Part shown: one piece after another, positions 55,101-64,000 of the stretch | Layout: each line of letters starts with the position of its first letter | How positions within the stretch are numbered: position 1 is the stretch's first letter | Assembly: GCA_946811185.2 (NCBI GenBank) | Contig: OX328111.1 | Coordinates: 40,226,388 to 40,290,387 of the forward strand | From: Hippopus hippopus | Lineage: Eukaryota > Mollusca > Bivalvia > Cardiida > Cardiidae | DNA length: 64,000 nucleotides | Direction: 5' to 3' | Notes under the pieces: model-generated | The model's input: only the letters and a program-made list of their open reading frames with translations | Database searches by the model: none | Told to the model about the DNA's origin: nothing | Translations under genes and position numbers: made by a program

Positions 55101-58100
55101 AGTGTCAGCCTCTTACATCACAGGTTCTGGGTTCGAATCCTTTGATGAGCAGAGTCAACCTTTGGAACCACCCAAAACACGACCTAAATACTGTTTCTGC
55201 TTCCATAAATCAATCATCAAGAATTATTGATATAAGCTGTAGCACTTGCTGAGGCCAGTCTGTAGCTCACAGGACTTAAGAACAGGGTGTCGCTGGTTTG
55301 ATTTCCAGCTTTACCAATCTTTTTCCAGGGATTGATGATAGTCATTGCAACAGTTTTAATTCCTCTCTCACCACTGATCATAGTTTCAAGGATGGGTATA
55401 TGGGAAAGCAGCCAGCGGCTCCGGATGAATATTGTGTGAATTACTGGTAAAAGAAACTCCATGAAAGCATGGCCACAGCCATATAATTGAAGTACTGTTG
55501 AAAATGGCATTAAACACCATACAATCAGTCAATCAATCTCTAGCACTCAATATAAAATAAATAGGTATAAATCTTTACTAGACAACCAAGGTTTAGCTAT
55601 GTCCAAATTGAAGCAGATAGCAGACAACTAATTAAAAGTTACTCAAAACATGCAATTTGTCTTTGATTGGGTAGAAAACACCAGCATTTTCTCCTGTTCC
55701 CACAATATTTTCTACCCTGTCAAAGATAAATTCCATCATTTGATTTATTGTCTGCAAAAGCTCTTAATTTTGACAAGCCTTTAATTCTGTCACATGGTAC
55801 AGAGTTATACACAATGTATAAATTTCACAATAGGACTAACTTACTTATGAAAGTCTTCAATACAGTGTATCTGGTTTGTTGCATCAACAGTAAAGGGTAT
55901 CCCGTCCAAGGACTTCCCACACACAACACAGGTAAAACAGGCTGGGTGGTAGGGCTTACCAGTCGCTCTTAGTAACTGTATGAAATGCAATTAAAAATGA
56001 ACTTTAAGTTTAAGCTGGATGTGGACAACTTCATTTCACAACTGTTTAACTAGTTGTTAACCCTTTACCTGATATGCCACTTTTAGACTCTTCCAGTTCA
56101 ACAGCAAACAAAGATATGATGTCAAAAATGTGGACAAATAGAGATACAGACATCTGATAGAGTAGAAAACATTGTGGGAAAAGGAGAAACTGCTTGTTAC
56201 GAGCAGTTTCTCATTTTCCCACAATGTTTTCAAAAGCTGTCTGTTCTTGATGCGTCAAAATGAGTATCTGTGGAGTAAAGGGTTAATGAGGCCAGCACAA
56301 AGGACATTCAAATACTTTCTAGATATTCTGACCACTTCAGTCTTTGATTTGCCCCAGTAGCGCAGTCAGTAGTATACAGGACTTGAGAGCTGGAGCGGCT
56401 GCTGGTTCAAATCTCCAACTCAGGCAATTTCGTTCCAAGGATAAATGATGGTCATTGCAACAGGATTTATTCCTCTCTCATGGCTGATCATTGTTTTGAT
56501 GATGGATATCATATGTGTGAAAGCAGCAGGTGGCTTTGGAAGAACTTACTAAGTATTGTACAAAATAAAACAAACTCCATGAAAGCATAGGTAGGTGCAC
56601 TGGTCACCATGATAAAACTGAAATAAAGTTGAAAACTGTGTTTAAGCCCATACAAAAAAAAAAAACCACAAATAAACTTTAATTTGCAATATTTGAGTGT
56701 TTGCATCAGACTGAAAATGTTATTCCGTCATTAAAGGCCCAATAGCTGCCAAAAACCAATGCAGGTGTTAAAATGCATTTAAATTTGAATCATACAATTT
56801 AGAAGTATGGAAAATATTGTGAAGATGACAATCTGTTATCTTGTGGTCAGTCCAAGAAATTGTAAAGTCACTGGCAGAAAATCAATTTCAAAATCAGGCA
56901 AAAAGTAAACAAAAGATAGAGTAACTGTGCAACTTTTAACCTGCTTTTGAAATTAATTTCTCTGCCAGCATCTAACACTTGGACCAACTGTACCATAACA
57001 GATTGTCATCTTCACAATAATTTCCAGACTTTTAAATCGTATGATTTAAATTCAAATGCATTTTAACATCTGCTTTGTTTATTGTTGGAAGCTTTTGTAT
57101 CTGCATATGCCTTTTTTTGTCTTGCATTTGGTGGTAACCAGCATTTTCTTCTTTTCCCACAGAGTTTTCCAGCCTTTCACAGATACTTCCCACCATTTGA
57201 GCCACTTCTAATTTGTCTTCTGCAAATGCTCTGGATTTGGACGATGCCAAATTTTGTTATGTGGTAAAACATAGCTGACCATTCATAGATAAAACTGCAG
57301 ATACACTAGATCCAATAGTAGGATGGCTAGATAGACAGATAGACAGGCAGACGAACTGGTTCCCAGCTTCCTCGTGGGGGATAAAGGGATGGGAGGTATA
57401 GTTTTTATCCTTGGAATCATAGGTTACTTCCTTATCGAAGTGTTAATCATTAAAAAATGTGTATTCACTAAATACTTACTCTATCTGTAATTGGTTTTGA
57501 ACACACTGAACACTTCTCCAATGAATTCTGAAAAAGATAAACATGCTGTTATTCATTTCCTCCTCAAAGACACTTGAAGCTAATGAATTTGAAAACATCT
57601 GTGTAAAATATGGATAATACAAATGAGCTATGCTCTGTGAAAGTGAAAAGGGGGCATAACACATCTGCAAAAAGTATTGATCCAAGTCAGCCTGCACAGT
57701 CCACGCAGGCTGTCAAAGGACTAATCTATCTCCAGATCCAGTCGGTTGTTAGACAAAATGTTTTTTTAAGGATCCATAATTATATGATGACTTGCTTGGT
57801 ATGATGGATTACAGAGATGCTTTAAGCTCTGTTTTGCCACAACGTGGCTCATTAATCACGGTGTACATAGGTATACATTGTAGCAAAAAGGAGAAATCTC
57901 TTTTACCCTCATGCTATGATGTTTAACTCTTTACCACACAATCATGTGTTTTAACGCCTCTAAGGAACAAGACTTTTGAAAACCTTGTGGGAAAAGGAGA
58001 AAATGCTAGTATGCAGCATTTTCTCCTTTTTCCACAAGGTTTTCTACACTGTCACAGACAATAACCATCATTTCAACTAAATCTGAATCATCCTATGCGA

Positions 58101-61100
58101 ATGCATCTAATTTGGACTAGTCTAAAATTTGTTCTTTTGGTAAAGGGTTAAAGTTTCATCTACTTTAAGACGTGAAAGTCTGCAGATAACTTCAAGTGTA
58201 TGTAACAAAAAAAGCAACAAAAAGTAATAATTCTTTTTTGAAAGCATTCAGTTAGGATTTGATGGAAAGTATGTTGAAATTTAAGCAAGAATACAACAGT
58301 CATTTTGAAACCAAATGTTGATAAAAACTTAAGTGTGTCTCAAACAATGTGATTTTTCTCTGATAGAATAGAAAAAACATTGTGTGAAAAGGAGAAAATG
58401 CTGTTTACCTGCATTTTCTCCTTTTCACACAATGTTTTCAAAAGGTTTCTCCCTAAAGGTCCATTAAAATTCGAGATTGTGTGGTAAAGGATTACTAGAC
58501 ACAATGACTGATTTCAAGAAATCTTATAATTCCATAGGATACAGGTTTCCCAATTAATCTCTTGTTTTACAGAAGACAATGACCTTTGAAAAAATGGTGG
58601 GTATAGAAGAATATGCTAATAACTCAAGTTTTTCTTGGCAATGAATTCTGACCTTTGAGACAGGTACTGCAGCATATGAACCACATATATGCCATATGCA
58701 AGTACCTTCAAAATAGAGAAATTCTTAGTTTTGTGGTCTAGTATGAGTTAAAATCTAATGAAACTTCTTTGGGTATTTTTTGTTTTAAACAGGCCAAAAT
58801 CACTGAAAAGGCTTAAAAAGTGATTTAGCAAGGTATGTATATCATCCTTACCACATAACAAGGTTCACAAAATGGTTTTCTTTCCATTGCATAAAAAGAT
58901 TCCCCTCTTAAAAGCTTACCTGCAAAGAAAAATTCAGAGACTGGGTCAGAAAATGTCTAATCATAGCAATATTCATACATTTCTATTTTTATCAGCTGTT
59001 AGTAAATTACAATGTATGTCTGCTAAAGGGAGATATTGAGAGCTTTCTGTAAAAACATTGAATTGGAATATGTGATTGGAATATGTTGGTATGTTTTTAT
59101 TCTTTTTCATGTATTAAGTCTTAACTAGACGACAAAAGAATAGACACATGTGGTGTCCTTGGTTGTGAGGTAGAGCATCTGTCTTGTAACCCTAAGGTCC
59201 CGAGTTCAATACCTGGGAGCCAATGTCAACTTTGGGATTGTTCATTTGCCCATGCATTACACAGTACTGGTGTAGCTCCCAGGAAGCAAAATCAAGAGAG
59301 ATTAGTATAAGTTGTAAGACCTTGTTTCTCCATTGATGTAAAGAAAAAAAAAATCCTTAATCTAAAAAACAGACCTGTCAAAATTTAAAGCATTTGCAGA
59401 TAATGATGTAACTGTGACTAAAATGATAGAATTTGTCCTTTACAGAGTAGAGAACATTGAGGACAAAGGAGAAAATTGTTACATTTAAATGTTGTTCTTA
59501 TGGAGGTATGAAAACAACAAAAAAAAAAACCTAAACGCAATGTATAGCGGTTTCATGCAAAAGTGTGATAAGATTTTTTGTTTTCATACCGCCATGAAAA
59601 CAAATTAATTCTCTTCATTCCTTAAAATTCAATATCACAGACAACCACGCACATATATAATACTGGATCTAGATCTAACTTCATTTTATATAAATCCAAT
59701 ATTGAACTTTCTAACGCCCATCTCATTGGTATTTCATAGCAAAGGAAAAATGGCTCAATCATGACGTAAAAAATGTGTAATTCATGATGTCATCATAGCA
59801 CTGAACAATGCATACTTAGTAGAAATATTATTAGAAGTTTAATACACTGGAAGTAAGTTGAAAATTAGATAATTTGTGCCTAGTAAACTGACAATGAGTT
59901 TTAAGTTCTTAGACTTTATGAATTTATTGTTGGAATTTTTTTTTAAACTTATGATATTCAGAGAAAATAAACTAAGGAAACATTTAAACTTCTGACTTGG
60001 CATAAGATTAGAAAGAAAAACATTATGAAATCTCATATAACGTTCGTTTACAGTAGCTTGACAGCAAAAGTGGTTCCAGCAGTGCATGATTTTTTTCTTT
60101 CATGGAGCAAAAAATTTAGTCAATCAGAACTCGCCAGTATTGATGAAAACAACTAACATTGAATTATTACTCTTTGAACCTATAAAATATTTCCACTAGC
60201 TGTACCACTAACGATATCTATTCCACTTACCACAACCAATACAGATAAAACAAGCTATATGATAGACTTGATCCATGGCCGTACATCCGTTTGTCTCTCC
60301 CACCACTTTCTTTCCACATTTGGCACAAATACCTGTAAATCAAGAGGAAAATATTGTGGTTACATGATAATGGTTCACCCACTTACTGCAAATGACAGCA
60401 ACTTCTAACAAAAATAAGAGCTGTCATGAGACCGCACAGTTTTCCTGGAATATTTAAATGTAGGGGTTGGCAATCATTTGTTCTGGAAAAAAAGAGAACT
60501 CTAAAAAACTTTTAACATGAAATTTCAAAATCTTTGACCTTGATCTGAAGATAATGGGCATAGCTTTTGGCTAGGGTATTGCTCAATGAAATTTTGGACC
60601 TGTATCTGTCATCAAGCACAATATGAACCAAATCCATCATCTAGTTTAGAAAATATTACCTCTTACAAAAGGTAAACAAAAAACTTTGATGCAAAATATC
60701 AAAACCTACAATCTTGACCTTAATCACATTAAATTTAAACTAAATCTATCATATTGTTTAGAAAATGTGAGCCGTTAAAAAGCTTTAACATAAAACTTTG
60801 ATATAGAATATCAATGTCTATAACCTTGTACTTAAGGTCATGGGAATGAAACTTGTGACCTATATCTATCATCATACCAAATGTGAACCAAATCCCTCCC
60901 ATGGTGTAGAAAATGTGAGCTCTTAAAAAGCTTTTAATGTACGACTTAAATGTAAAATATCAACACCTACAACCTTGACCTTATGATCATGTGTGTGGGC
61001 AAGGGTATTGCTAAAAGAAACTTGTAACTTATAACCAAATGTGAACAAAATCCATCCTATGGTTTGGAAAATGTGAGCTCTTAAAAAGCTTTAACATAAA

Positions 61101-61789
61101 TGTGGATATAGGGCGCATAAAATTCAAGGTCAAACTATACAAAGAGTAATTACCATAAAAATCAGGATCCTTTGTTCCTTCCAATCCTTGCATCAACATC
61201 TGTGTCAAAGCATCTACTTCTTCTTCCTTTGAACTTCCAGACTTTGTTTCATTACCACCACTATATACAGGTTTTGACTGAGAAAAAGTGGGAGGAGCAA
61301 CTGGTACCTGTTGCTGCCCACTATATACAGGCTTTGACTGAGAATAAGAAGGAGCTGCTGGTACATGTTGCTGCCCCGATGGTGACAGACTAGAGGGCTG
61401 GTATTGGACTTGGCCACTAGCTGGGTAAACAGGCTCACTCCTTCTTGAGTCTGATACTTTGATCTGTATTGGAACCTGGGGACCAGGCACTGGTCTGTCA
61501 GCCCTGGGTGCTATCTGGGCATAGGTGACACCTGCAGGTTCAGATTTGGACTGTATCTGGGCGTATGTGACTTGAGTATCATTGTATGGTGAATAATTCC
61601 GTGATTTTGACCCATACTGGCCATACTGTCCGGATGTATCATAAAGACTGGTAGTGCTGTAAGGCTGGGCTTCAGAAGACGATAAATAGTTCTGTGAGAC
61701 AGGGGGTGGAGGATTCTGGGCCATGGAACTTGTACTGTAGGTGTTGAGGTTACCATATTGTCCTCCATAGGGTGACGATCTTCCACTGC
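51973..61789 (-). CDS. Zyxin/LPP/TRIP6-family LIM domain protein, 3' part of gene
   Basis: Minus-strand exons 61154-61789, 60231-60332, 58852-58919, 57480-57527, 55845-55975, 54556-54676 and 51973-52104 join in frame into 411 residues ending STEL and TAG. The first visible exon starts with two bases completing a codon, so the N-terminus is outside the window. The N-terminal half is Ser/Tyr/Pro/Gln-rich with NPPPP and repeated TYAQI and SKPVYSG segments. It is followed by [17 protein letters not shown], resembling the leucine-rich nuclear export signal of this family, and then three tandem LIM zinc domains. These proteins shuttle between focal adhesions, where they bind actin regulators, and the nucleus. 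The LIM region resembles LPP/TRIP6 most, but invertebrates often have one pro-orthologue, so I give no symbol. Confidence 0.93.
52105..54555 (-). other. LIM gene last intron
   Basis: MITE remnants at about 52690-52755 and 53260-53590. A family C copy at 54293-54541 has a core palindrome (CATGTCAGCCAGCGCAGACT and CTGACATGGGTCCATA). 53600-54290 is AT-rich and unassigned. Confidence 0.6.
54556..54676 (-). CDS. LIM protein exon: LIM3, first zinc finger
   Basis: Encodes [20 protein letters not shown] through FHVGCYRCE. The insertion between the CxxC pair and the His/Cys pair is the family-specific long LIM3 loop. Acceptor ATCCAG, donor GTAATA. Confidence 0.94.
54778..55009. repeat. TTAA hairpin MITE
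   Basis: TTAACTCTTTACAAAATGAC to TTGGTAAAGGGTCAA. Hairpin TGTGGGAAAAGGAGAAAATG, core CTGGTTACCAACATT. Lies in an intron of the LIM gene. Confidence 0.75.
55070..55535 (+). repeat. SINE head fragment and a type B SINE
   Basis: A tRNA-like box B CTGGGTTCGAATCC near 55128, then a type B SINE (55245-55535: GTCGCTGGTTTGATTTCC, CTCTCTCACCACTGATCATA, GGGAAAGCAGCCAGCGGCT and a tail ending AAACACCATACAATC). Confidence 0.65.
55575..55808. repeat. MITE with deleted left hairpin arm
   Basis: CTTTACTAGACAACCAAGG, GCAGACAACTAATTAAA, then directly CAGCATTTTCTCCTGTTCCC and GTCACATGGTACAGAGTTA. Confidence 0.6.
55845..55975 (-). CDS. LIM protein exon: rest of LIM2
   Basis: Encodes [20 protein letters not shown] followed by [20 protein letters not shown] and DFH. 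The zinc ligands are all present. Confidence 0.94.
56057..56286. repeat. TTAA hairpin MITE, complete, core subtype 2
   Basis: TTAACCCTTTACCTGATATG and TGTGGAGTAAAGGGTTAA. The hairpin core is GAAACTGCTTGTTACGAGCA, not the usual ATGCTGG core. Confidence 0.8.
56346..56665 (+). repeat. SINE type B
   Basis: CCCCAGTAGCGCAGTCAGTA (box A), CTGCTGGTTCAAATC (box B), TCCTCTCTCATGGCTGATCA, GTAGGTGCACTGGTCACCAT, tail and A-run. Confidence 0.7.
56749..57270. repeat. Foldback F second copy, followed by MITE right half
   Basis: Foldback 56749-57088 parallels 47186-47528. A MITE right half follows at 57120-57270 (CCAGCATTTTCTTCTTTTCC to GTTATGTGGTAAAAC). Confidence 0.7.
57480..57527 (-). CDS. LIM protein exon: start of LIM2 (16 codons)
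   Basis: Encodes [16 protein letters not shown]. Acceptor TTTTTCAG, donor GTAAGT. It is a 48-nt phase-0 micro-exon placed exactly where LIM2 begins in the family. Confidence 0.92.
57610..57855. repeat. Family C foldback
   Basis: GAGCTATGCTCTGTGAAAG to GCTTTAAGCTCTGTTTTGCC, with core AGTCAGCCTGCACAGTCCAC. Confidence 0.65.
57923..58151. repeat. TTAA hairpin MITE, complete (229 bp)
   Basis: TTAACTCTTTACCACACAAT and CTTTTGGTAAAGGGTTAA. Hairpin CTTGTGGGAAAAGGAGAAAA with partner, core ATGCTAGTATGCAGCAT. Confidence 0.8.
58270..58496. repeat. MITE, left end degraded
   Basis: Hairpin CATTGTGTGAAAAGGAGAAA and partner. Right end GTGTGGTAAAGGATTA. Confidence 0.65.
58852..58919 (-). CDS. LIM protein exon: LIM1, second zinc finger
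   Basis: Encodes [20 protein letters not shown] plus YV. Acceptor TTTGCAG, donor GTAAGG. It completes LIM1. Confidence 0.93.
59145..59600 (+). repeat. tRNA-derived SINE head, MITE fragment and foldback
   Basis: tRNA-like GTGAGGTAGAGCATCTG with CCCGAGTTCAATACCTGG at 59155-59222, a MITE left half at 59380-59480, then a small foldback at 59490-59600 (TGGAGGTATGAAAACAAC and TTTGTTTTCATACCGCCA). Confidence 0.55.
60231..60332 (-). CDS. LIM protein exon: LIM1, first zinc finger
   Basis: Encodes [20 protein letters not shown] through [12 protein letters not shown], with CxxC, His and CxxC zinc ligands. The [10 protein letters not shown] segment is characteristic of the zyxin/LPP/TRIP6 LIM1. GT-AG borders, phase 1 at both ends. 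Confidence 0.94.
60334..61153 (-). other. LIM gene intron with diverged tandem repeat
   Basis: Units containing ATGTGAACCAAATCC and GAAAATGTGAGCTCTTAAAA recur near 60620, 60750, 60890 and 61040 at a spacing of roughly 130-150 bp. No coding sequence. Confidence 0.5.
61154..61789 (-). CDS. LIM protein exon: disordered Pro/Tyr-rich region and export-like motif
   Basis: Acceptor TATATTCAG, donor GTAATT. The open frame begins [15 protein letters not shown], so the internal Met of MAQNPPPP is not the protein start. Two near-repeats [11 protein letters not shown] and [10 protein letters not shown] arise from a roughly 60-bp internal duplication. The exon ends DPDFYG, just before LIM1. Upstream exons lie beyond the window or were too short to recognise. 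Confidence 0.9.
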
Positions 61790-61813
61790 CTGAATATAGA
61801 AAAGAGGTATTAT

Positions 61814-62017
61814 TTAACCCTTTACCAGATTACAAAACTTTGAACTTGTCCAAATTTAAAGATTTTGCAGTTGACACAATAATTGTGACTCAGAAAAAGA
61901 AATTTGTCTCTAAAAGGGTATAGAACAGAGCTGGTTATCAGCATTTTCTCCTTTTCCCACAATGTTTTCAAAAAGCCTTTTCCTTAGGGTCATTTAAACT
62001 CAGGAAATGGTGATTAA
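61814..62017. repeat. TTAA MITE missing the left hairpin arm
   Basis: TTAACCCTTTACCAGATTAC to GGTGATTAATGG. Only CAGCATTTTCTCCTTTTCCC remains of the hairpin. Confidence 0.65.
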
Positions 62018-62269
62018 TGGTTGTATGTAAAGTTTGTATATCATATCAATCATGTATGAAATCACTGAAAATCTTACAAATTGTGTTTTAGAGTAGCATT
62101 GTCATGCTGAGAATAGTTTTTGATGACTTGTTCTGGTGGCCAAATTTTTCTGTCATACACACTAAGCCTTAAAAAATTTTAAACTGAAACCAAATACCTG
62201 TAATTAATCAGCATGAGCTTGCTTTTCTTTAGATACCATTGAAGCACTTTTATACAACTATGGTTGCCT

Positions 62270-62340
62270 TTGCAGCAAGTGTATATCAAGATCAGACTGC
62301 ACAAAATGTTCAGTCTGATCTTTGATCTACACTGTCTGCT
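62270..62340. repeat. Palindrome family B copy
   Basis: ATCAAGATCAGACTGCACAA and CAGTCTGATCTTTGATCTAC. Confidence 0.65.
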
Positions 62341-62605
62341 TTGCTGAGACATTCTGGAAATTACAATCATATTGGTCTTATTTCTAGACTGACACTGTAC
62401 ACAGAGTTTATCTGGCACTCTAAGAGTTAACAATGAGGAAATGAAATTAATGTTAAGAATGTTGCTGCAAAATTTCAGTTCCTGGAAGTTTGAGTCCAAA
62501 TTTCCCTGTCAAAGCCTATATACATTTGCTAGAAAAACATTATGGTGGTTTTCAGTCCACTCTTATTTTCAAGAGTGTCACAAAAGCCAGATCAAAGTTT
62601 GATAC

Positions 62606-62834
62606 TTAACTCTTTACCAAACAACGTAATTTTAGACTAGTCCAAATTGGAAGCATTTGCAGACAACAAAATTAACGTGACTCAAAAATTGAAATTTGTT
62701 ATGGGAAGGGTAGAAAACATTGTAGGAAAAGCAGAAAATGCTGGTTACCATCATTTTCTCTTTTTCCCACAATGTTTTCAGAAGGCTTCTTTCTCAGGGT
62801 CGTGAAAACCCAGGATTGTTTGGTGAAGGGTTAA
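62606..62834. repeat. TTAA hairpin MITE, complete (229 bp)
   Basis: TTAACTCTTTACCAAACAAC and TTGTTTGGTGAAGGGTTAA with TTAA borders. Confidence 0.8.
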
Positions 62835-63080
62835 GTCATGCTCTGGGAAAAGGGGGCTTTAGTGCATCTGCAAAAAGTGCAGACCCATGTCAGGCAGCAA
62901 CGTCCGTGCAGGCTCACCTGGGTCAAAACTTTTGGCAACTGGTCAATTTTCTGCATATCTAAGGACCAGTCTATCTCATGATTCTGTGGGTTTTTAGACA
63001 AAATGGATGTTATGAATACTTGCATGGTTTTATACATCAAGAAGATGCATTAAACCCTATTTTGCAAAAGGACCACTCAG
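62835..63080. repeat. Family C foldback abutting the MITE
   Basis: CATGCTCTGGGAAAAGGGGG to GATGCATTAAACCCTATTTT. It directly follows the MITE's TTAA. A further family C end begins at about 63866 and runs off the window. Confidence 0.65.
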
Positions 63081-63286
63081 CTTTTTTTTTTTTTTATTTT
63101 GCACAGGGGTTGGACTTCTCTTTTACCAGGTCACTGACTTAATTCTTGCTGGACAGACTACATTTAGTGCAATAATATCATGATAAAGTGGAGCAAAGTA
63201 AAATATTTCAAGGACACTCATTCTTTTGAGAGAAAAACGAGTAATCCCTCTAATTTTCTTAAATTTGTCGAAATAAGTCAAAAGTC
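63081..63286. other. No recognised feature
   Basis: A T-run followed by unassigned sequence up to the truncated first LTR of the TRIM-like element. No upstream LIM-gene exon was recognised. Confidence 0.35.
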
Positions 63287-63345
63287 CTTCATGCATGGTT
63301 TCGTCCCGATTTAAATACAATACCTAACAACTGCGTTAGGGAGAT

Positions 63346-63428
63346 ATCTCTTTAGCTCAGTGGTTATGGTATTGGTCTTTTAAACCTCGAAAAACGAGGA
63401 TACTTGTCCGCATGGGTTCGAATCCCGC
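63346..63428 (+). other. tRNA-like sequence in first LTR (box A and box B)
   Basis: Box A TAGCTCAGTGG at 63353-63363 and a perfect box B GGTTCGAATCC at 63415-63425. An anticodon-like loop CTTTTAA lies between GGT and ACC, and a CCTCG/CGAGG hairpin sits in the variable-arm position. The acceptor stem does not pair, so it is tRNA-derived and not a functional tRNA gene. Confidence 0.65.
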
Positions 63429-63712
63429 CAGATGCGGTATGTATTTCAGCCATGCACTTGTTCATTTGTTTCTTTGTTACGGACTTCGTTCGTAAGATGG
63501 GGGCTCGTCCGGGATTGGCCATTGAGCCATTAATCCCATTTGTTGTCCAAAAGCGGATATTTGTTGTCTAAATAATAGACTTATTGCCTAATATGGCTTT
63601 GAGTCATCAATAAATGATGACTTTAAGAGGGGGTGTGTTACGGGAGACCACTCCTTCATGCATGGCTTCGTCCCGATTTAAATACAATACCTAACAACTG
63701 CGTTAGGGAGAT

Positions 63713-63795
63713 ATCTCTTTAGCTCAGAGGTTATGGTACTGGTCTTTTAAACCTCGAAAAACGAGGATACTTGTCCGCATGGGTTCGAATCCCGC
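63713..63795 (+). other. tRNA-like sequence in second LTR
   Basis: Same structure 367 bp downstream: box A TAGCTCAGAGG at 63720-63730 and box B GGTTCGAATCC at 63782-63792. Only a few bases differ from the first copy. Confidence 0.65.
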
Positions 63796-64000
63796 CAGAT
63801 GCGGTATGTATTTCAGCCATGCACTTGTTCATTTGTTTCTTTGTTACAGACTTCGTTCGTAAGACATTATACCAAGCAAATGATCACATAATTATGGACC
63901 CCTAAAATCTATTTTGCTTAACAACCGGCTGAATCACAAAGTAGACTGTTCTTTTGACATGCAGAAAATTAAAAGATAGCAAAGAGTTTTGGCCCATGTC

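Larger units (their letters stand above)
63287..63864 (+). mobile_element. TRIM-like LTR element with tRNA-like promoter in its LTRs
   Basis: Two direct repeats, 63287-63497 and 63654-63864 (offset 367 bp), are nearly identical. Immediately after the first lies TGGGGGCTCGTCCGGGAT (63498-63515), an exact 18-nt complement of the 3' end of tRNA-Pro, the classic retroviral primer-binding site. Immediately before the second repeat unit is a purine tract AAGAGGGGG (63625-63633), then TGTGTTACGGGAGACC, as expected for a polypurine tract and a TG-starting LTR. The interior is only about 120 bp with no coding potential, as in terminal-repeat retrotransposons in miniature. The first LTR lacks about 50 bp at its 5' end. 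Each LTR contains Pol III box A and box B. Confidence 0.6.

Overview
The window is eukaryotic DNA, most likely from a bivalve mollusc. This is inferred from exon-level protein similarity, tRNA-derived SINEs with a conserved tail, a long tandem repeat carrying a 'gagggccatgatggccct' head of a type familiar from bivalve genomes, and very dense foldback elements; the species cannot be fixed from sequence alone. Two genes are readable by joining exons at GT-AG boundaries with consistent phases. (1) On the + strand, a complete seven-exon ureG-type urease accessory GTPase (12954-37655, 266 aa). (2) On the - strand, the 3' part of a zyxin/LPP/TRIP6-family LIM protein (seven exons, 61789 down to 51973, 411 visible residues, true C-terminus, 5' end outside the window). 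Fewer than 2.1 kb of 64 kb is host coding sequence.

Layout. 1-12.9 kb: no gene; TTAA-flanked hairpin MITEs, SINEs, a TAGTT-rich satellite (0.48-1.9 kb), a nested palindromic array (5.48-6.03 kb) and other foldbacks. 12.95-37.66 kb: ureG, with introns of 1.0 to 12.9 kb. Its sixth intron holds a composite virus-like transposon: inverted terminal arms (about 25035-25545 and 31178-31530) around a decayed Polinton/Maverick-type protein-primed family B DNA polymerase gene (28361-31177). A 614-bp solo LTR (31532-32145, target duplication ATAC) sits inside the right arm, and a further arm copy follows. 33.8-36.0 kb holds an inverted duplication of a two-exon gene fragment. 37.7-52 kb: no gene; MITEs, palindromes and a long bivalve repeat (38.85-41.65 kb). 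52-61.8 kb: the LIM gene. 63.29-63.86 kb: a small LTR-like element whose repeats carry a tRNA-like Pol III promoter, with an exact 18-nt primer-binding site for tRNA-Pro between them.

The two host genes have unrelated known roles, nickel delivery to urease and focal-adhesion/actin signalling. The most unusual content is the mobile DNA: about 40 relatives of one hairpin MITE, a nested polymerase/TIR/solo-LTR composite inside an intron, and the tRNA-promoter LTR element.
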